A DNA stretch of 64,000 bases from Paenibacillus sp. VTT E-133291 (GCF_002264395.1 NZ_NFVA01000002.1:62001-126000); one strand, 5' to 3'. Positions 8,997-19,239 are shown, numbered from the stretch's first letter. Notes: a model not told the origin generated them from the sequence alone. Numbers and translations are program-made.

Positions 8997-10187
8997 CTAT
9001 TTCTGAGCTGGCTTCGACGTCATGAGGAACTTGCTGCCCACGGAATAGGGATTCTGATGGTTGACTGCATCACCTAGCCATTTCAGCAGTTTCACACCAT
9101 CTTGTTCAGCCTGAAAGAAGGTCTCTCTGGTTGCAAAAGTGTGCGGGGTTGTACCCGTCTTTGCATTTAGCCCATAGTCGGTCAGATAGTAATAATAATT
9201 AGGTAAAGTGGCAGCCAAAGAAGATACAGATTGCCGCATTTCCTGTGACCATTCATTAATAATGCGTTGATCTCTGGGCCCTTTGTAATCGTTGATGTTG
9301 TTCTGAAAGTGGATCAGAATCTCGTCAAATACAGAGTAGGATTGTAATATTACCGCATTCGCAGGCAGTAGATGACCGTTCGCTTTAAATGCTGCCCCGA
9401 TGATATCAGCTTCAGGGGTATATCCAAAGTTCTTAACGAAGTCTGCCTGCCATTCCTTATTCACAACATTTGGCCACTTGTCTGATTTCAGGAAGGAACT
9501 GTCTGAATATTGGAAGATCTCGGAGTCTTTGTAATGAGAGGCGATCTCCGGAGCCCAGAAGGCGGACCCGAATCCACCAGCACTTTCACCTGCAATTAGC
9601 AGTTTGCCGGGCTTTTCCACGTTGGCATATATCCAATCAAGGCTGCTTCGCACATTATTACTGCCGTTATAACGCATTGTAAAGGTGCTGCCGTCCTCTT
9701 TTTTATATTCAACCGTACGGTTACCGATATGGAAATCACCCGTCGAATAGGGAAGGTAGACCACGTTCCATCCATGAAAAGGATTGGCAGGGTTATCCGT
9801 ATCCATCATGCCTCTCAGCAATGTCAGCATATAGAAGGGGATGTTCTGGAAATAGTTTCCCGTATCTCCACCTTTAATGAAGTTCAATAGCTTGATTGGG
9901 TGCGCAGCGCTTTGGGCATCCCAACTGGCCCCTCCCCCGGAAAAAAAGATGATCCAGTTATTAGTTTCACCCTTTTTATTCCAGATGAAATACTCTGATC
10001 CATCACTTGAAATGACATTTCCGTCCAGCTTGACTTTATTCCACTCATAAGGCTTCACTTCCGTGATTACGGGGGTGGCGGTGGCCGGTCTCTTGATCAC
10101 AAAAGCGCTAATCGCAAGAATAGCAATCATAGCAAGGCTCAATAATCCAATGCATGTGAATATCGTAATTTTCCCCATTCTTCTCAT
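8997..10187 (-). CDS. Pectinacetylesterase/NOTUM-family hydrolase, membrane anchored
   Basis: The 396-residue product starts with a hydrophobic segment (about residues 7-31) that anchors or exports it. The hydrolase domain shows the family's oxyanion motif GGGASWD (84-90), the nucleophile motif GESAGGFGS with Ser near 202, and likely Asp (SVFDEI, near 288) and His (GTTPHTF, near 349) partners. PAE-family enzymes remove acetyl esters from pectin; NOTUM relatives cleave other esters, so the substrate is not certain. ATG 10187 is preferred over ATG 10193 because GGGAGAG then sits six bases upstream. It is the only clearly extracytoplasmic carbohydrate-type enzyme of this part of the window. Confidence 0.7.
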   Translation of the reverse strand: MRRMGKITIFTCIGLLSLAMIAILAISAFVIKRPATATPVITEVKPYEWNKVKLDGNVISSDGSEYFIWNKKGETNNWIIFFSGGGASWDAQSAAHPIKLLNFIKGGDTGNYFQNIPFYMLTLLRGMMDTDNPANPFHGWNVVYLPYSTGDFHIGNRTVEYKKEDGSTFTMRYNGSNNVRSSLDWIYANVEKPGKLLIAGESAGGFGSAFWAPEIASHYKDSEIFQYSDSSFLKSDKWPNVVNKEWQADFVKNFGYTPEADIIGAAFKANGHLLPANAVILQSYSVFDEILIHFQNNINDYKGPRDQRIINEWSQEMRQSVSSLAATLPNYYYYLTDYGLNAKTGTTPHTFATRETFFQAEQDGVKLLKWLGDAVNHQNPYSVGSKFLMTSKPAQK

Positions 10188-10274
10188 ATACATCTCTCCC
10201 TTAATTGGAGTATACGCTACGTTAACTCATTGCGCAATGTGTATACTTAAATTCAAAATAAACAATCATAATCG

Positions 10275-10325
10275 AAAAACGGGGTGTCCTCGCAGCCTTT
10301 TATACATGGCTACAGGGACACCCCG
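10275..10325 (-). terminator. Terminator after GH38 alpha-mannosidase
   Basis: A 10-bp arm CGGGGTGTCC (10280-10289) pairs with GGACACCCCG (10316-10325), with a small inner hairpin. On the minus strand it is followed by TTTTT. It ends the alpha-mannosidase message before the pectinacetylesterase gene. Confidence 0.85.
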
Positions 10326-10355
10326 ATGTTGTATGTTACTTCATTTAATTAGATT

Positions 10356-13300
10356 CTACACTTCGATTTCAAATGTTCTAATCTCGTAAGGATCAAGTAC
10401 AAAGGTAATGACAGGTTCAGTGTGAACCTCACCTTCAGGACGTTCCATTAAATTACACTCTTGCCATGAAATAATGTTCAAGTCGCTCATCATATCAATC
10501 TGCTGGCGGCTTCCGGAATAGTCGTGAACACGTACGACTAATTTTTGGCCATCTTCAGATTTCTTAAGGGCAGATACCATAACTGTATTCGTAGAAAGAC
10601 GAATCATGGACTTTGTTTCCACTTCAGCTTGCCCCATGGTGCTCCGCAGTGGATTGTTGATGGACCAGGCTTGACGGACGGTATCACCTTGTAGCCAATC
10701 CCCAGTATGAGGCAGGATAGAGTAGGTGAATGAATGTTCGCCTTGATCCGCATCAGGGTCAGGGTGTGTTGCCGATTTGATTAGGGATAAACGCATCACA
10801 TTATCCTTGATATCGTAGCCATATTTGCAGTCGTTCAGCAAGCTGACGCCATAACCACGATCTGATAAATCTGCCCACTGATGACCCACAGTCTCGAATC
10901 TAGCGTAATCCCAGCTAGTGTTCCAGTGTGTTGGCCGCTTAACATTACCGAACTGGATATCATAAGTGGCATCGGTAGCTCGTATCGCAACAGGGAAGGC
11001 TACTTTCATTAGCTGTTTTTTCTCATGCCAGTCTACGTTCGTCACGAAGTCGATACGACGATGTCCAGCGTGTAAGATCATTTGCTGTTTAATCGTGGAA
11101 TCCATATAACTCCATGTGAATTGCACAATACAACGTAATGAACCATTTTCTATGACTTCAATGCTAGTGCAGTCGATCACTTCGCGCATTTTTTGCTGAT
11201 AATAGATGTCAATGTCCCAAGCTTCGTGTGCTAATGGTTTATCCTCAAACACTTGGAACACATTACCGTGACTTCCATTAGCTAATACTTGACGCTGTTC
11301 GTGTTTATCAAAGATGGATGACAATTGACCTTTCTCGTTCCACACTATTTCAAGATGAGGCGTTGAAATTCCTGATTCACTTAGCTTGAATGGAGTGCTT
11401 AGTGGCTCAGAATTCACATCTGTCACGAAGGAGATGGTGGTGTATCCGAGAGAAGGAATGTCGGACACTTCAATGATCCAACGGTCACCTTCACGTTGAG
11501 CTTGAAGTTGTTTACCTTCTGAACTTACCCAATGTCCTGCTTCCATCCCAGTCTCTACTGCGATTTCTACAAGCTCAGTGACTTCCCAAGAAGCATTGTT
11601 CCAGATGGTATATTTACCGGCTTCACTTCCGTTCACTAGTGCCTTCGTAGATTGTTCCCACACAGATTGACCAATGGCTTCGGCTTGAGCATATTCAATC
11701 GTACTGTCTTCATACACTTCACGGATCGAAGAGCCAGGGATAATATCATGGAATTGGTTACGCAAAATAATTCTCCAGCCCTCGTCTAAGTCGGTCTGAC
11801 GATAGTTCGACCAATCTTCAGACACCACACTTTGCAGTGCGTTTAGCCATTCCGCCTCGCGGTATAGCAGTTCAAGCTTGCGGTTCATCCGCTTATTGTA
11901 GGCTTGGCTAGTGTACGTGCCGCGGTGATATTCTAAGTAAAGCTCACCATCCCATACATGGACATAACGATCTGTATTAGCAACGGTTTCTTGCAGATTA
12001 CGAAAGTAATCTCCTGCTGTTCCTGTTTCAATCTTCGGTAGTCCTGGGAGATCGCTCAGTCTACGGCGCATCTCTAGCATTTCACGGTTAACCCCGCCGC
12101 CGCCATCACCATATCCGTAAGAAAGTAATAAATTGCGATTCACTTCTTTGTCCCGGTACGTATCCCAAATCCCTTTTACAGTCTTAGGAATGATGCGGCC
12201 ATTATAGGTGTAGAACCAAGAATCTTCTTCAGACCAAGGCTCAGGTGTTGTAATGAAGTGTGTTAATACTTCAGTGCCGTCAATACCACGCCATTGGAAG
12301 GTATCATGTGGCATGCGGTTGTATTGATTCCAGCTAATTTTCGTGGTCATAAACGTATTAATTCCTGATTTTTTTAGAATTTGTGGCAAGGACCAGCTGT
12401 AGCCAAATACGTCCGGCAGCCATAAATAATCACATTCAACACCAAATTCATTTCGCAAGAAGCGAGTACCATATAGCAATTGACGGACAAGAGACTCACC
12501 TGAGGTTAAGTTACAATCCGCCTCTAGCCACATGCCACCGCCAGCTTCCCAGCGTCCTTCAGCTACACGTTCACGAATCTTCTCGTAGATTTCTGGATAA
12601 TCGTTTTTGATGTATTCATAGAGCTGAGGTTGAGTCTGTAAAAAAGTATAGTCAGGGAACATTTCCATCAGACGGAGTACGGTCGAGAAGGAACGCGCAC
12701 ATTTCTCACGGGTATGCTTCAATTGCCATAACCAAGCTACATCAATATGGGTATGACCAATACAGGTAACAGTAACTGGCGAAGACTTTTCCATTTTATT
12801 AATTTCATCACGCAAATAATTACGAGCTTCCTCGATCGAAGCGTAGAAGACCTCTGAACCTGGACGAGTCCAGTCAATCAGAAGAAACGAGCGGTCTACT
12901 GTGCTTAGCAGCTGTGTATATTCTGGTGTTTTTGAATCGAGTACGTTCAGCGTCTCAACTACAGCAAGTGCAGTAAAGTAGAAATCATCCGTTGCATCGT
13001 CCAGCCAACAAATTTCTGCCATACGAATGCCATGGGTTTGATCTTTTTTAGGACCGCCACCTTCAAGTCCCGACCATAAACGGAAGGTAAGTGGAAGCTT
13101 CGTACCTACCGTTTCATCCGGCAAGAACACTTCTGTATGATTGGAATCTACGCCTTGATAGGGTTTACCATTGTAAAAGAATAAAGATTCAAAGCCGGAG
13201 TTGTTTCCGGCACCCGTTTCGCCAAAATCAAATCGACCCAGTACCCTGCGTCCTGCCCAAGAGGCGGGTACGTCTATCTGTGTCGTTAGCCATAAATACA

Positions 13301-13487
13301 AATCGCGGCCTTTCCAGGTATCGCCAACCTGTAGCTTAGACCATTCTCCATCCACGGGTGGTTCCGCTGCAATTTCACCTTGTTCGTCAATCATAGAATT
13401 GAAAAAAGGAATGTGTATTCGATCCCGGTAACGATATTCGGAAATCTCGTTTAGTTGGGAGTTGAGTTTACGTTTGGTTAGAAACAT
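10356..13487 (-). CDS. GH38 alpha-mannosidase (class II type)
   Basis: The protein is 1043 residues. An N-terminal beta domain of about 230 residues precedes the GH38 catalytic barrel: GHTHIDVAWLW carries zinc ligands His245 and Asp249, QPQLYEYIK follows, and WLPDVFGYS carries the nucleophile Asp near 359. The middle helical domain and C-terminal beta-sandwiches are present. GH38 enzymes are retaining, zinc-dependent alpha-mannosidases. There is no signal peptide, so it should work on imported mannosides. It is divergent from the YesM/YesN genes and belongs with the mannoside locus to the right. It differs strongly from the second GH38 enzyme at 25486, so the two may cut different linkages. 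Its own terminator shows it is a single-gene unit. Confidence 0.92.
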   Translation of the reverse strand: MFLTKRKLNSQLNEISEYRYRDRIHIPFFNSMIDEQGEIAAEPPVDGEWSKLQVGDTWKGRDLYLWLTTQIDVPASWAGRRVLGRFDFGETGAGNNSGFESLFFYNGKPYQGVDSNHTEVFLPDETVGTKLPLTFRLWSGLEGGGPKKDQTHGIRMAEICWLDDATDDFYFTALAVVETLNVLDSKTPEYTQLLSTVDRSFLLIDWTRPGSEVFYASIEEARNYLRDEINKMEKSSPVTVTCIGHTHIDVAWLWQLKHTREKCARSFSTVLRLMEMFPDYTFLQTQPQLYEYIKNDYPEIYEKIRERVAEGRWEAGGGMWLEADCNLTSGESLVRQLLYGTRFLRNEFGVECDYLWLPDVFGYSWSLPQILKKSGINTFMTTKISWNQYNRMPHDTFQWRGIDGTEVLTHFITTPEPWSEEDSWFYTYNGRIIPKTVKGIWDTYRDKEVNRNLLLSYGYGDGGGGVNREMLEMRRRLSDLPGLPKIETGTAGDYFRNLQETVANTDRYVHVWDGELYLEYHRGTYTSQAYNKRMNRKLELLYREAEWLNALQSVVSEDWSNYRQTDLDEGWRIILRNQFHDIIPGSSIREVYEDSTIEYAQAEAIGQSVWEQSTKALVNGSEAGKYTIWNNASWEVTELVEIAVETGMEAGHWVSSEGKQLQAQREGDRWIIEVSDIPSLGYTTISFVTDVNSEPLSTPFKLSESGISTPHLEIVWNEKGQLSSIFDKHEQRQVLANGSHGNVFQVFEDKPLAHEAWDIDIYYQQKMREVIDCTSIEVIENGSLRCIVQFTWSYMDSTIKQQMILHAGHRRIDFVTNVDWHEKKQLMKVAFPVAIRATDATYDIQFGNVKRPTHWNTSWDYARFETVGHQWADLSDRGYGVSLLNDCKYGYDIKDNVMRLSLIKSATHPDPDADQGEHSFTYSILPHTGDWLQGDTVRQAWSINNPLRSTMGQAEVETKSMIRLSTNTVMVSALKKSEDGQKLVVRVHDYSGSRQQIDMMSDLNIISWQECNLMERPEGEVHTEPVITFVLDPYEIRTFEIEV

Positions 13488-13651
13488 GAGTAATAGCCCT
13501 CCATTATCTTGATGGGGGACGAGGATTATAAGATTTATAGGGTAATTACAGGTTTGTTTGGGGGGTAGAAACCAACTATAGACGATTTTAAGCGAGATGT
13601 AAACTCATGATAAAGAAAAAGTATGCGGGGAAGAAAGATTTACATCTAAAA

Positions 13652-13667
13652 ATGAATGCGCTCCCAT
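13652..13667. promoter_or_regulatory. Weak cre-like sequence between GH38 and yesM-like genes
   Basis: ATGAATGCGCTCCCAT keeps the TG...CG...CA core of the cre consensus but has three mismatches. It lies in the 249-bp divergent intergenic region, which otherwise shows no convincing promoter or operator. Confidence 0.2.
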
Positions 13668-13736
13668 TGCACAAAAAGAAAGGTGGTGTTAAGCTTCTAA
13701 TCCTAAAGGTCTAGATTTTGAAGGAAGGTGAATTTG

Positions 13737-15551
13737 TTGAATATAAAGAAATTTTATCAAAATCATTTACGAAAAAAACTGTTTAATAAAATTTTAGCTA
13801 TATATTCATCCATCATCATTATTACGCTCATTGCCTCTTCCATTACCGTTTATAAATACTATGAACAGACGATCACGCGTCAACATGTTGATGCTAATCG
13901 AGAGGTATTGGATTACGTGAGTTTATATATGAATCAGCAGTACGAAGGGATCCAATTGGCCATCCAGCAAATTTATAGTGATGCTTCTGTAAGTGAGGAT
14001 TTGTCCTACTTTTTGCAACATGATTATGGAGATTATCTAAAATATCGTTTAGATCAGTTTGCTGAGATTGGGAGCTTCGTACCCCATACATTCGATACTT
14101 ACTTCAAAACATATTTGAATCAGAAAAGTGGTATTTCTGACGTTATCTTATACAGCACTGAGAAAGAATTTTATTATTTATATAAAAATAATACACGACA
14201 GCTCTACAAAAGAGATATAGATATTTCAGAGCAAAAATCACCCATACCCAAGAATGGTTGGGTTTCGCATGAGAAAAAATTATTACTTAAGGAAATAAGG
14301 GAAGACAATAACAATTTGTATACGATGACTAGGGAGCTTAAAGATCCGATTTCATTGAAAACGATCGGTATGCTCATTATAGATTTTGATGCTGAACTTA
14401 TTTCAAAATGGCTTGGTACGAAAGGTACAGAGAATAATGGTCAAGTGTTGGTTCTAACACCAAGCGGTGATGTCATATATGATTCCTTAGGAAGGTATAT
14501 GGGACAGCAGTATCCGCATATCGCTGGTCTTTATTCAGACAACTGGACTGCACTGGATGGATTATCCAAAGTTAACTTAAATACAACGAATAGCTCAGGT
14601 CTTATTGTGGCAGGGATCATTCAGAAGTCGCAGGTCAATAAAGAAATGGTGGTAGTACGAAATTGGATTATCGGGATAACGGCAGCACTTATTGTTGCGG
14701 CAATGTCCATTACATACGGAATCATTTTACGTTTCTCTAAAAAAGTGAAGATCATTGTCAAATCTATGAAGCGCTTACAGGAAGGCGACTTAAGTACACG
14801 CATTCACCTTAACCGAGAGGATGAATTGCAGCTCATTGCCAACAATTTTAACTATATGTGTGAAAGACTAGAGCTGTATATTAATAAAGTTTACATTTCA
14901 GAAATTACGCAAAAAAATGCAGAACTCGTTGCTCTTCAATCGCAGATTAATCCGCATTTTTTATATAACACGCTTGAAGCTATAAGGATGCGGGCTATTT
15001 CGCAAGGTGCGAAGGATGTAGGTCAGATGATTTACATTTTATCTACGTTATTCCGAACGATGATTAAGAAAAGTATGGTTGTTACCATCGCTGATGAGAT
15101 TGAATATTGCAATCTATATCTTGAGCTGTTTCAGATTAGGCATAAAGATAAGCTTCAAATCGAGTCGCGAATAAGTCCAGTGGCTATGAATTGTTCTATC
15201 GTTAAACTGCTGATTCAGCCGGTCATTGAAAATTATATTGTTCACGGATTCAGGCCCGAACGCTCCGATAACCTAATCCGCATTGAAGTCACTGAATCTG
15301 ACGGCAGCATTCAAATTGCTATTAGAGATAACGGGAATGGGATTATTCCCAGCAAGCTAACGGAACTTCAAAAAACACTTCAAGTCAGTATGCGAATGGA
15401 TGCACCACCTTCCTCGCTTGGACTATGTAATGTGAATGAGCGAATTAAGCTTTATTATGGGGTTGAATATGGATTATCGATTGCTAGTGAGATAGGTGTA
15501 GGAACATCAGTCATCATGAATATACCAGTGGTAAGGGAGAGTATTAAATAA
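13737..15551 (+). CDS. YesM-type sensor histidine kinase
   Basis: About 604 residues. A cytoplasmic N-terminus and a first membrane helix (ILAIYSSIIIITLIASSITV) are followed by an extracellular sensor region of about 250 residues. Then come a second helix (WIIGITAALIVAAMSITYGI), a HAMP linker, a His_kinase domain with QINPHFLYNTLE carrying the phospho-accepting His, and an ATPase domain with DNGNGI. YesM-type kinases sense sugars or a loaded binding protein outside the cell. The start is taken as TTG 13737 because GGAAGGTGA lies a few bases upstream; GTG 13728 lies inside that site. The response-regulator gene overlaps its stop codon (TAATG), which indicates translational coupling. Confidence 0.9.
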   Translation: MNIKKFYQNHLRKKLFNKILAIYSSIIIITLIASSITVYKYYEQTITRQHVDANREVLDYVSLYMNQQYEGIQLAIQQIYSDASVSEDLSYFLQHDYGDYLKYRLDQFAEIGSFVPHTFDTYFKTYLNQKSGISDVILYSTEKEFYYLYKNNTRQLYKRDIDISEQKSPIPKNGWVSHEKKLLLKEIREDNNNLYTMTRELKDPISLKTIGMLIIDFDAELISKWLGTKGTENNGQVLVLTPSGDVIYDSLGRYMGQQYPHIAGLYSDNWTALDGLSKVNLNTTNSSGLIVAGIIQKSQVNKEMVVVRNWIIGITAALIVAAMSITYGIILRFSKKVKIIVKSMKRLQEGDLSTRIHLNREDELQLIANNFNYMCERLELYINKVYISEITQKNAELVALQSQINPHFLYNTLEAIRMRAISQGAKDVGQMIYILSTLFRTMIKKSMVVTIADEIEYCNLYLELFQIRHKDKLQIESRISPVAMNCSIVKLLIQPVIENYIVHGFRPERSDNLIRIEVTESDGSIQIAIRDNGNGIIPSKLTELQKTLQVSMRMDAPPSSLGLCNVNERIKLYYGVEYGLSIASEIGVGTSVIMNIPVVRESIK

Positions 15552-17119
15552 TGCACAACATACTTATTGTGGATGATGAACCTCTTATTCTTGAAGGATT
15601 ACGTTCAGTGATCGAATGGGAAGAGTATGGACTAAGAATCGCTGGGCAAGCGAGTAATGGGGAAGAAGCTTTAGAATTTTTGCATAGCCATAACGAAGCC
15701 ATTGACATATTAATTACAGATATTACGATGCCAAAGCTTACGGGACTTGAACTCATTCAACAAATTAAATCTTTTGATTCAAAAATGAGATTTATCATCT
15801 TAAGCGGCTATGAACAATTTGAGTATTTAAAAGCTGGAATGAGTCTTGGCATTGAGAATTATATTCTTAAACCCATTAACATAAAAGAATTGGAATCGAC
15901 CATTGAGCAAATTGTTGAGGTCCTCAATCAAGAGGATGTTGAACAATTTCATGCGAAGGAGGATCAGCAAGTTTTACGTAACAATATTCTAAATCGTTGG
16001 GTCACAGGAAATATAGACAGACAGGAGCTATTGCATCGTTCAAAAGTCTTAAATATTTCCCTGGACCGTTCATGTTTTACGGTGGCTGCGATTCGGCTTA
16101 TTACGGAACATGAAGAGGATGAGAGTCAACTGCACCCTAATCAACTTATGGAAGAATGTTATCGTATCGCTGTGCAGTCCGTAGCCGAGCGCGGAACAGT
16201 TATTGTTTTTATAGATATGGAAGGTGATCTTGTTCTTATTGTTGCGGAGTCGGCTGAAGATGAGAACAAAGAAGAAATGTATTGCATGCTGCAACAAGTG
16301 CAATGTGAGATTATGCTTGAATTAGGAAAGTCTGTCTGGATTACGATAGGAAGTAAGGAATATACTTTTCAAGAAGTACCACAAAGCTATAAAAAAGCGA
16401 AAAGTTTATATGTGGATCATCTCATGCTGCCGGGCTACCCGATTATAGATGTGGACCAACTGTCGAAGATGGTGTTACATGAGGAAAAGCTCGAAATTGA
16501 TTATGAAGCATTTACTAAACTATTATTATCTGGAGAGCGTGAGGCGGCAAATCAATTTATTGCAGAAACATTCCAAAAGCTGTTCGGATGTGGCGTAATT
16601 ACACGCATTGATAATTACAACGTGGCGATTGAATTAATGTTGATCGCTAAGAATATGGAGAAGAACTGTAATTTCAGTGCGGTGTTTAATCCTTTGCTAC
16701 GCATCCATACCATTGAGCAGTTACTTCATCATGTACAGGAAAGTGTGAATGAAACACTGGACCAATTATCGCTAGTGAGTGATGAACTCAGTCCGAATAT
16801 GAGATATATGGTGGATCAAGTGAGCAAACATTATAGAGAAGAACTATCTCTGAAGACGCTCAGTCAGCGAATGAATATGCATCCTACTTACTTGGGACAG
16901 CTATTTCAGAAGGAGATGGGGCGAAGCTTCTCTGATTATGTGAATCAATTCCGAATTGAAAAAGCAAGACAATTGCTGCTTCAAACTACGTTATTAACCA
17001 ATGAAATTGCAGCTGAAGTAGGGTATCTAGATCCAGCGTATTTTTATCGCCAGTTCAAAAAATCAGTAGGCATATCTCCAACAGAACTTCGAAAGATGTA
17101 TAAAAAAGAAAAGGCGTAG
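15551..17119 (+). CDS. YesN-type response regulator (REC plus AraC HTH)
   Basis: This 522-residue regulator has a receiver domain (VDDEP at the start, phospho-accepting Asp57 in ILITDITMPK), a long middle region and a C-terminal AraC double helix-turn-helix (LKTLSQRMNMHPTYLGQLF and TNEIAAEVGYLDPAYFYRQF). Its ATG overlaps the kinase stop. It probably activates the downstream mannoside ABC importer operon and perhaps the divergent GH38 gene when the kinase sees substrate. A terminator separates it from the operon it is thought to control. Confidence 0.92.
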   Translation: MHNILIVDDEPLILEGLRSVIEWEEYGLRIAGQASNGEEALEFLHSHNEAIDILITDITMPKLTGLELIQQIKSFDSKMRFIILSGYEQFEYLKAGMSLGIENYILKPINIKELESTIEQIVEVLNQEDVEQFHAKEDQQVLRNNILNRWVTGNIDRQELLHRSKVLNISLDRSCFTVAAIRLITEHEEDESQLHPNQLMEECYRIAVQSVAERGTVIVFIDMEGDLVLIVAESAEDENKEEMYCMLQQVQCEIMLELGKSVWITIGSKEYTFQEVPQSYKKAKSLYVDHLMLPGYPIIDVDQLSKMVLHEEKLEIDYEAFTKLLLSGEREAANQFIAETFQKLFGCGVITRIDNYNVAIELMLIAKNMEKNCNFSAVFNPLLRIHTIEQLLHHVQESVNETLDQLSLVSDELSPNMRYMVDQVSKHYREELSLKTLSQRMNMHPTYLGQLFQKEMGRSFSDYVNQFRIEKARQLLLQTTLLTNEIAAEVGYLDPAYFYRQFKKSVGISPTELRKMYKKEKA

Positions 17120-17125
17120 GATTTA

Positions 17126-17198
17126 GGAAATGTTCCCGGGTGTCACGTTCAAGTGGAGGGTTCACGAACGTTGGTCACGAGAATGTTTCCTTTTTTTT
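17126..17198 (+). terminator. Terminator after the YesN-type gene
   Basis: Arms of about 25 bases pair imperfectly with several G-U pairs: the left arm starts GGAAATGTTC and the right arm ends AATGTTTCC. Eight T residues follow at 17191-17198. It isolates the regulator genes from the transporter operon. Confidence 0.75.
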
Positions 17199-17256
17199 GT
17201 TCAAATCATAAGTCGATCTTTAATTTTTACATATCATTCTGGAGTTTTTCAACTTT

Positions 17257-17272
17257 ATGAAACCGCTTTTAT
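17257..17272 (+). promoter_or_regulatory. Candidate cre-like site upstream of mannoside importer operon
   Basis: ATGAAACCGCTTTTAT matches the cre consensus except at two positions. It lies 95 bp before the permease start and between the arms of a 7-bp inverted repeat (ATTCTGG at 17236, CCAGAAT at 17276). CcpA or YesN binding here is only inferred. Confidence 0.3.
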
Positions 17273-17366
17273 AGCCCAGAATAAAAGATAGTTAAAGGGG
17301 CAAGGAAATAAGATCGAAAGGGTATTACGGGGATTGTTTGGGGATAGAGAAGGGGGATGTAGAATA

Positions 17367-18296
17367 GTGTCTGCATTTTTCAAAAGCTTAAATAAGGATA
17401 AAGTACTGTGGTTTATGGTATTACCAGGGACAATATGGTTCCTAATTTTTTGTTACTTACCGATGTTCGGAACCATTATTGCATTTAAGGATTTCAAGAT
17501 TCATCGGGACGGTTTCTTTGCAAGCGTTTTAAATAGTAAATGGGTTGGCATTGAAAATTTCAACTTTTTGTTCTCGACGGAGGACGCCTATATTATTACA
17601 AGAAACACGATACTGTATAACTTGGCGTTGATCTCTCTCGGTTTAGTTCTTGCGGTGGGCATTGCGATCACCTTGAATGAACTTGTGAACAAACGGACGG
17701 CCAAAGTTTATCAAACGGCGATGTTTATGCCTTATTTCCTTTCTTGGGTAATTATTAGTTTCTTTACATTCAGCTTCCTAAGTGTAGATAAAGGGATCTT
17801 GAATCAAGTGATTACGTACTTTGGAGGCGATCCTGTTTCCTGGTATGGGGATACACGCTTTTGGCCATATATCCTAATTTTCATGGGGATTTGGAAATCA
17901 ATTGGTTATTCAAGTGTTGTTTACTTAGCGGCTATTGCGGGTATCGACAAGTCCTATTATGAAGCAGCTATGATTGATGGGGCCAGCAAATGGCAGCAAA
18001 TTAAGTTTATTACACTTCCCTTGCTTAAACCTTTAATGGTAACGCTAACTATTCTTGCGATTGGTGGTATTTTCAGATCTGACTTCGGTCTATTCTATCA
18101 AATTCCTCGGGATTCCGGTGTTCTATATTCCGTAACGAATGTTATCGATACTTATATCTATCGAAGCATGAGTACGACAGGAAACCTAGGGATGAGTACA
18201 GCAGCGGGTCTATATCAATCAATCGTCGGATTTATCATGGTAATTGTAACGAATTCTATTGTGAAAAAAATCAGCAAAGAAAACGCGATATTCTAG
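17367..18296 (+). CDS. Sugar ABC transporter permease, LplB type
   Basis: The 309-residue membrane protein has six predicted helices and the permease EAA loop (YYEAAMIDGASKWQQIKFITLP) that contacts the ATPase. It pairs with the next permease and the lipoprotein at 19326 to form a CUT1-type oligosaccharide importer. No ATP-binding gene is present; such importers commonly share an MsmX-type ATPase encoded elsewhere. The start is taken as GTG 17367, ten bases after GAAGGGGG, because the TTG at 17334 has no convincing site. This is the first gene of an operon running to 28239. Confidence 0.9.
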   Translation: MSAFFKSLNKDKVLWFMVLPGTIWFLIFCYLPMFGTIIAFKDFKIHRDGFFASVLNSKWVGIENFNFLFSTEDAYIITRNTILYNLALISLGLVLAVGIAITLNELVNKRTAKVYQTAMFMPYFLSWVIISFFTFSFLSVDKGILNQVITYFGGDPVSWYGDTRFWPYILIFMGIWKSIGYSSVVYLAAIAGIDKSYYEAAMIDGASKWQQIKFITLPLLKPLMVTLTILAIGGIFRSDFGLFYQIPRDSGVLYSVTNVIDTYIYRSMSTTGNLGMSTAAGLYQSIVGFIMVIVTNSIVKKISKENAIF

Positions 18297-18315
18297 GAAG
18301 GAGTCAATTGACGTT

Positions 18316-19239
18316 ATGGAAGTATTCAAACGTAAGCCGAAAGAAGTCGACAACAACGCCATTACTCCTTTTTGGAATGTGGTACTCAATATTGTGATAG
18401 GAATTTTCGCTTTTACCTGTGTGTTTCCGTTCTTGTTTGTCATAGCCATTTCTTTTACAGATGAGAAAGTCCTCGCTTTAAATGGATTTAGCTTAATTCC
18501 AGAAAAATTTAGTATGGCGGCATATCAGTTTGTTTTTAACACAGGAGATCAGTTATTTCGTTCCTTTGGAGTCACCTTACTTGTTACTGTACTAGGTACG
18601 CTCATTAGCTTATTTCTAATTACAACTTACGCCTATGTTCTTTCTCGAAGATCATTCCGCTATCGTAATTTTTTCAGCTTCTTCGCCTTTTTTACGATGT
18701 TATTCTCAGGCGGTATGGTTCCAAACTATATCGTAGCAACGCAGTTTTTACATTTGTACAACACGATCTGGGCTTTGATATTGCCAATAGCGATGAATGC
18801 ATTCTTTATTCTAGTAATGCGGACCTTCTTCCAGACTTCAGTGCCTGATGCACTTATTGAGGCAGCTAAAATTGACGGTTCAGGGGAGTTTCGAACGTTC
18901 CTGCAAATTGTACTTCCGATCTCTTTACCAGGGATTGCAACGATTGGATTGTTCTGTACGCTGGGCTATTGGAATGATTGGTTTAATGCGCTGCTGTATA
19001 TAGATGATGCGAGTCTTGTACCGCTCCAAGCGATGCTGATGCGAATCCAGAATAATATGGAGTTCGTCATTCAGAACAGTATGCAGATGGGATCAAGCTT
19101 TGAGATTGCTGCGACCTTGCCGACAGAAACCGTTCGTATGGCGATGGTTGTACTGGCGACCTTGCCTATAGCACTAGCGTATCCTTTCTTCCAAAAATAT
19201 TTTGTACAAGGCTTAACCGTAGGCTCTTTAAAAGAGTAA
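18316..19239 (+). CDS. Sugar ABC transporter permease, LplC/YtcP type
   Basis: This 307-residue protein has six membrane helices, a conserved N-terminal ITPFWNVVLNIVIGIFAF and the EAA loop (LIEAAKIDGSGEFRTFLQIVLP). It forms the heterodimeric membrane channel with the LplB-type permease 19 bp upstream; an AGGAGTC site precedes ATG 18316. The typical C-terminus FVQGLTVGSLKE is complete. Confidence 0.92.
   Translation: MEVFKRKPKEVDNNAITPFWNVVLNIVIGIFAFTCVFPFLFVIAISFTDEKVLALNGFSLIPEKFSMAAYQFVFNTGDQLFRSFGVTLLVTVLGTLISLFLITTYAYVLSRRSFRYRNFFSFFAFFTMLFSGGMVPNYIVATQFLHLYNTIWALILPIAMNAFFILVMRTFFQTSVPDALIEAAKIDGSGEFRTFLQIVLPISLPGIATIGLFCTLGYWNDWFNALLYIDDASLVPLQAMLMRIQNNMEFVIQNSMQMGSSFEIAATLPTETVRMAMVVLATLPIALAYPFFQKYFVQGLTVGSLKE

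Noticed and set aside
10063..10389. 108-codon plus-strand frame across the pectinacetylesterase start and a terminator
   Set aside because: It crosses a clear terminator hairpin and is antisense to two real genes.
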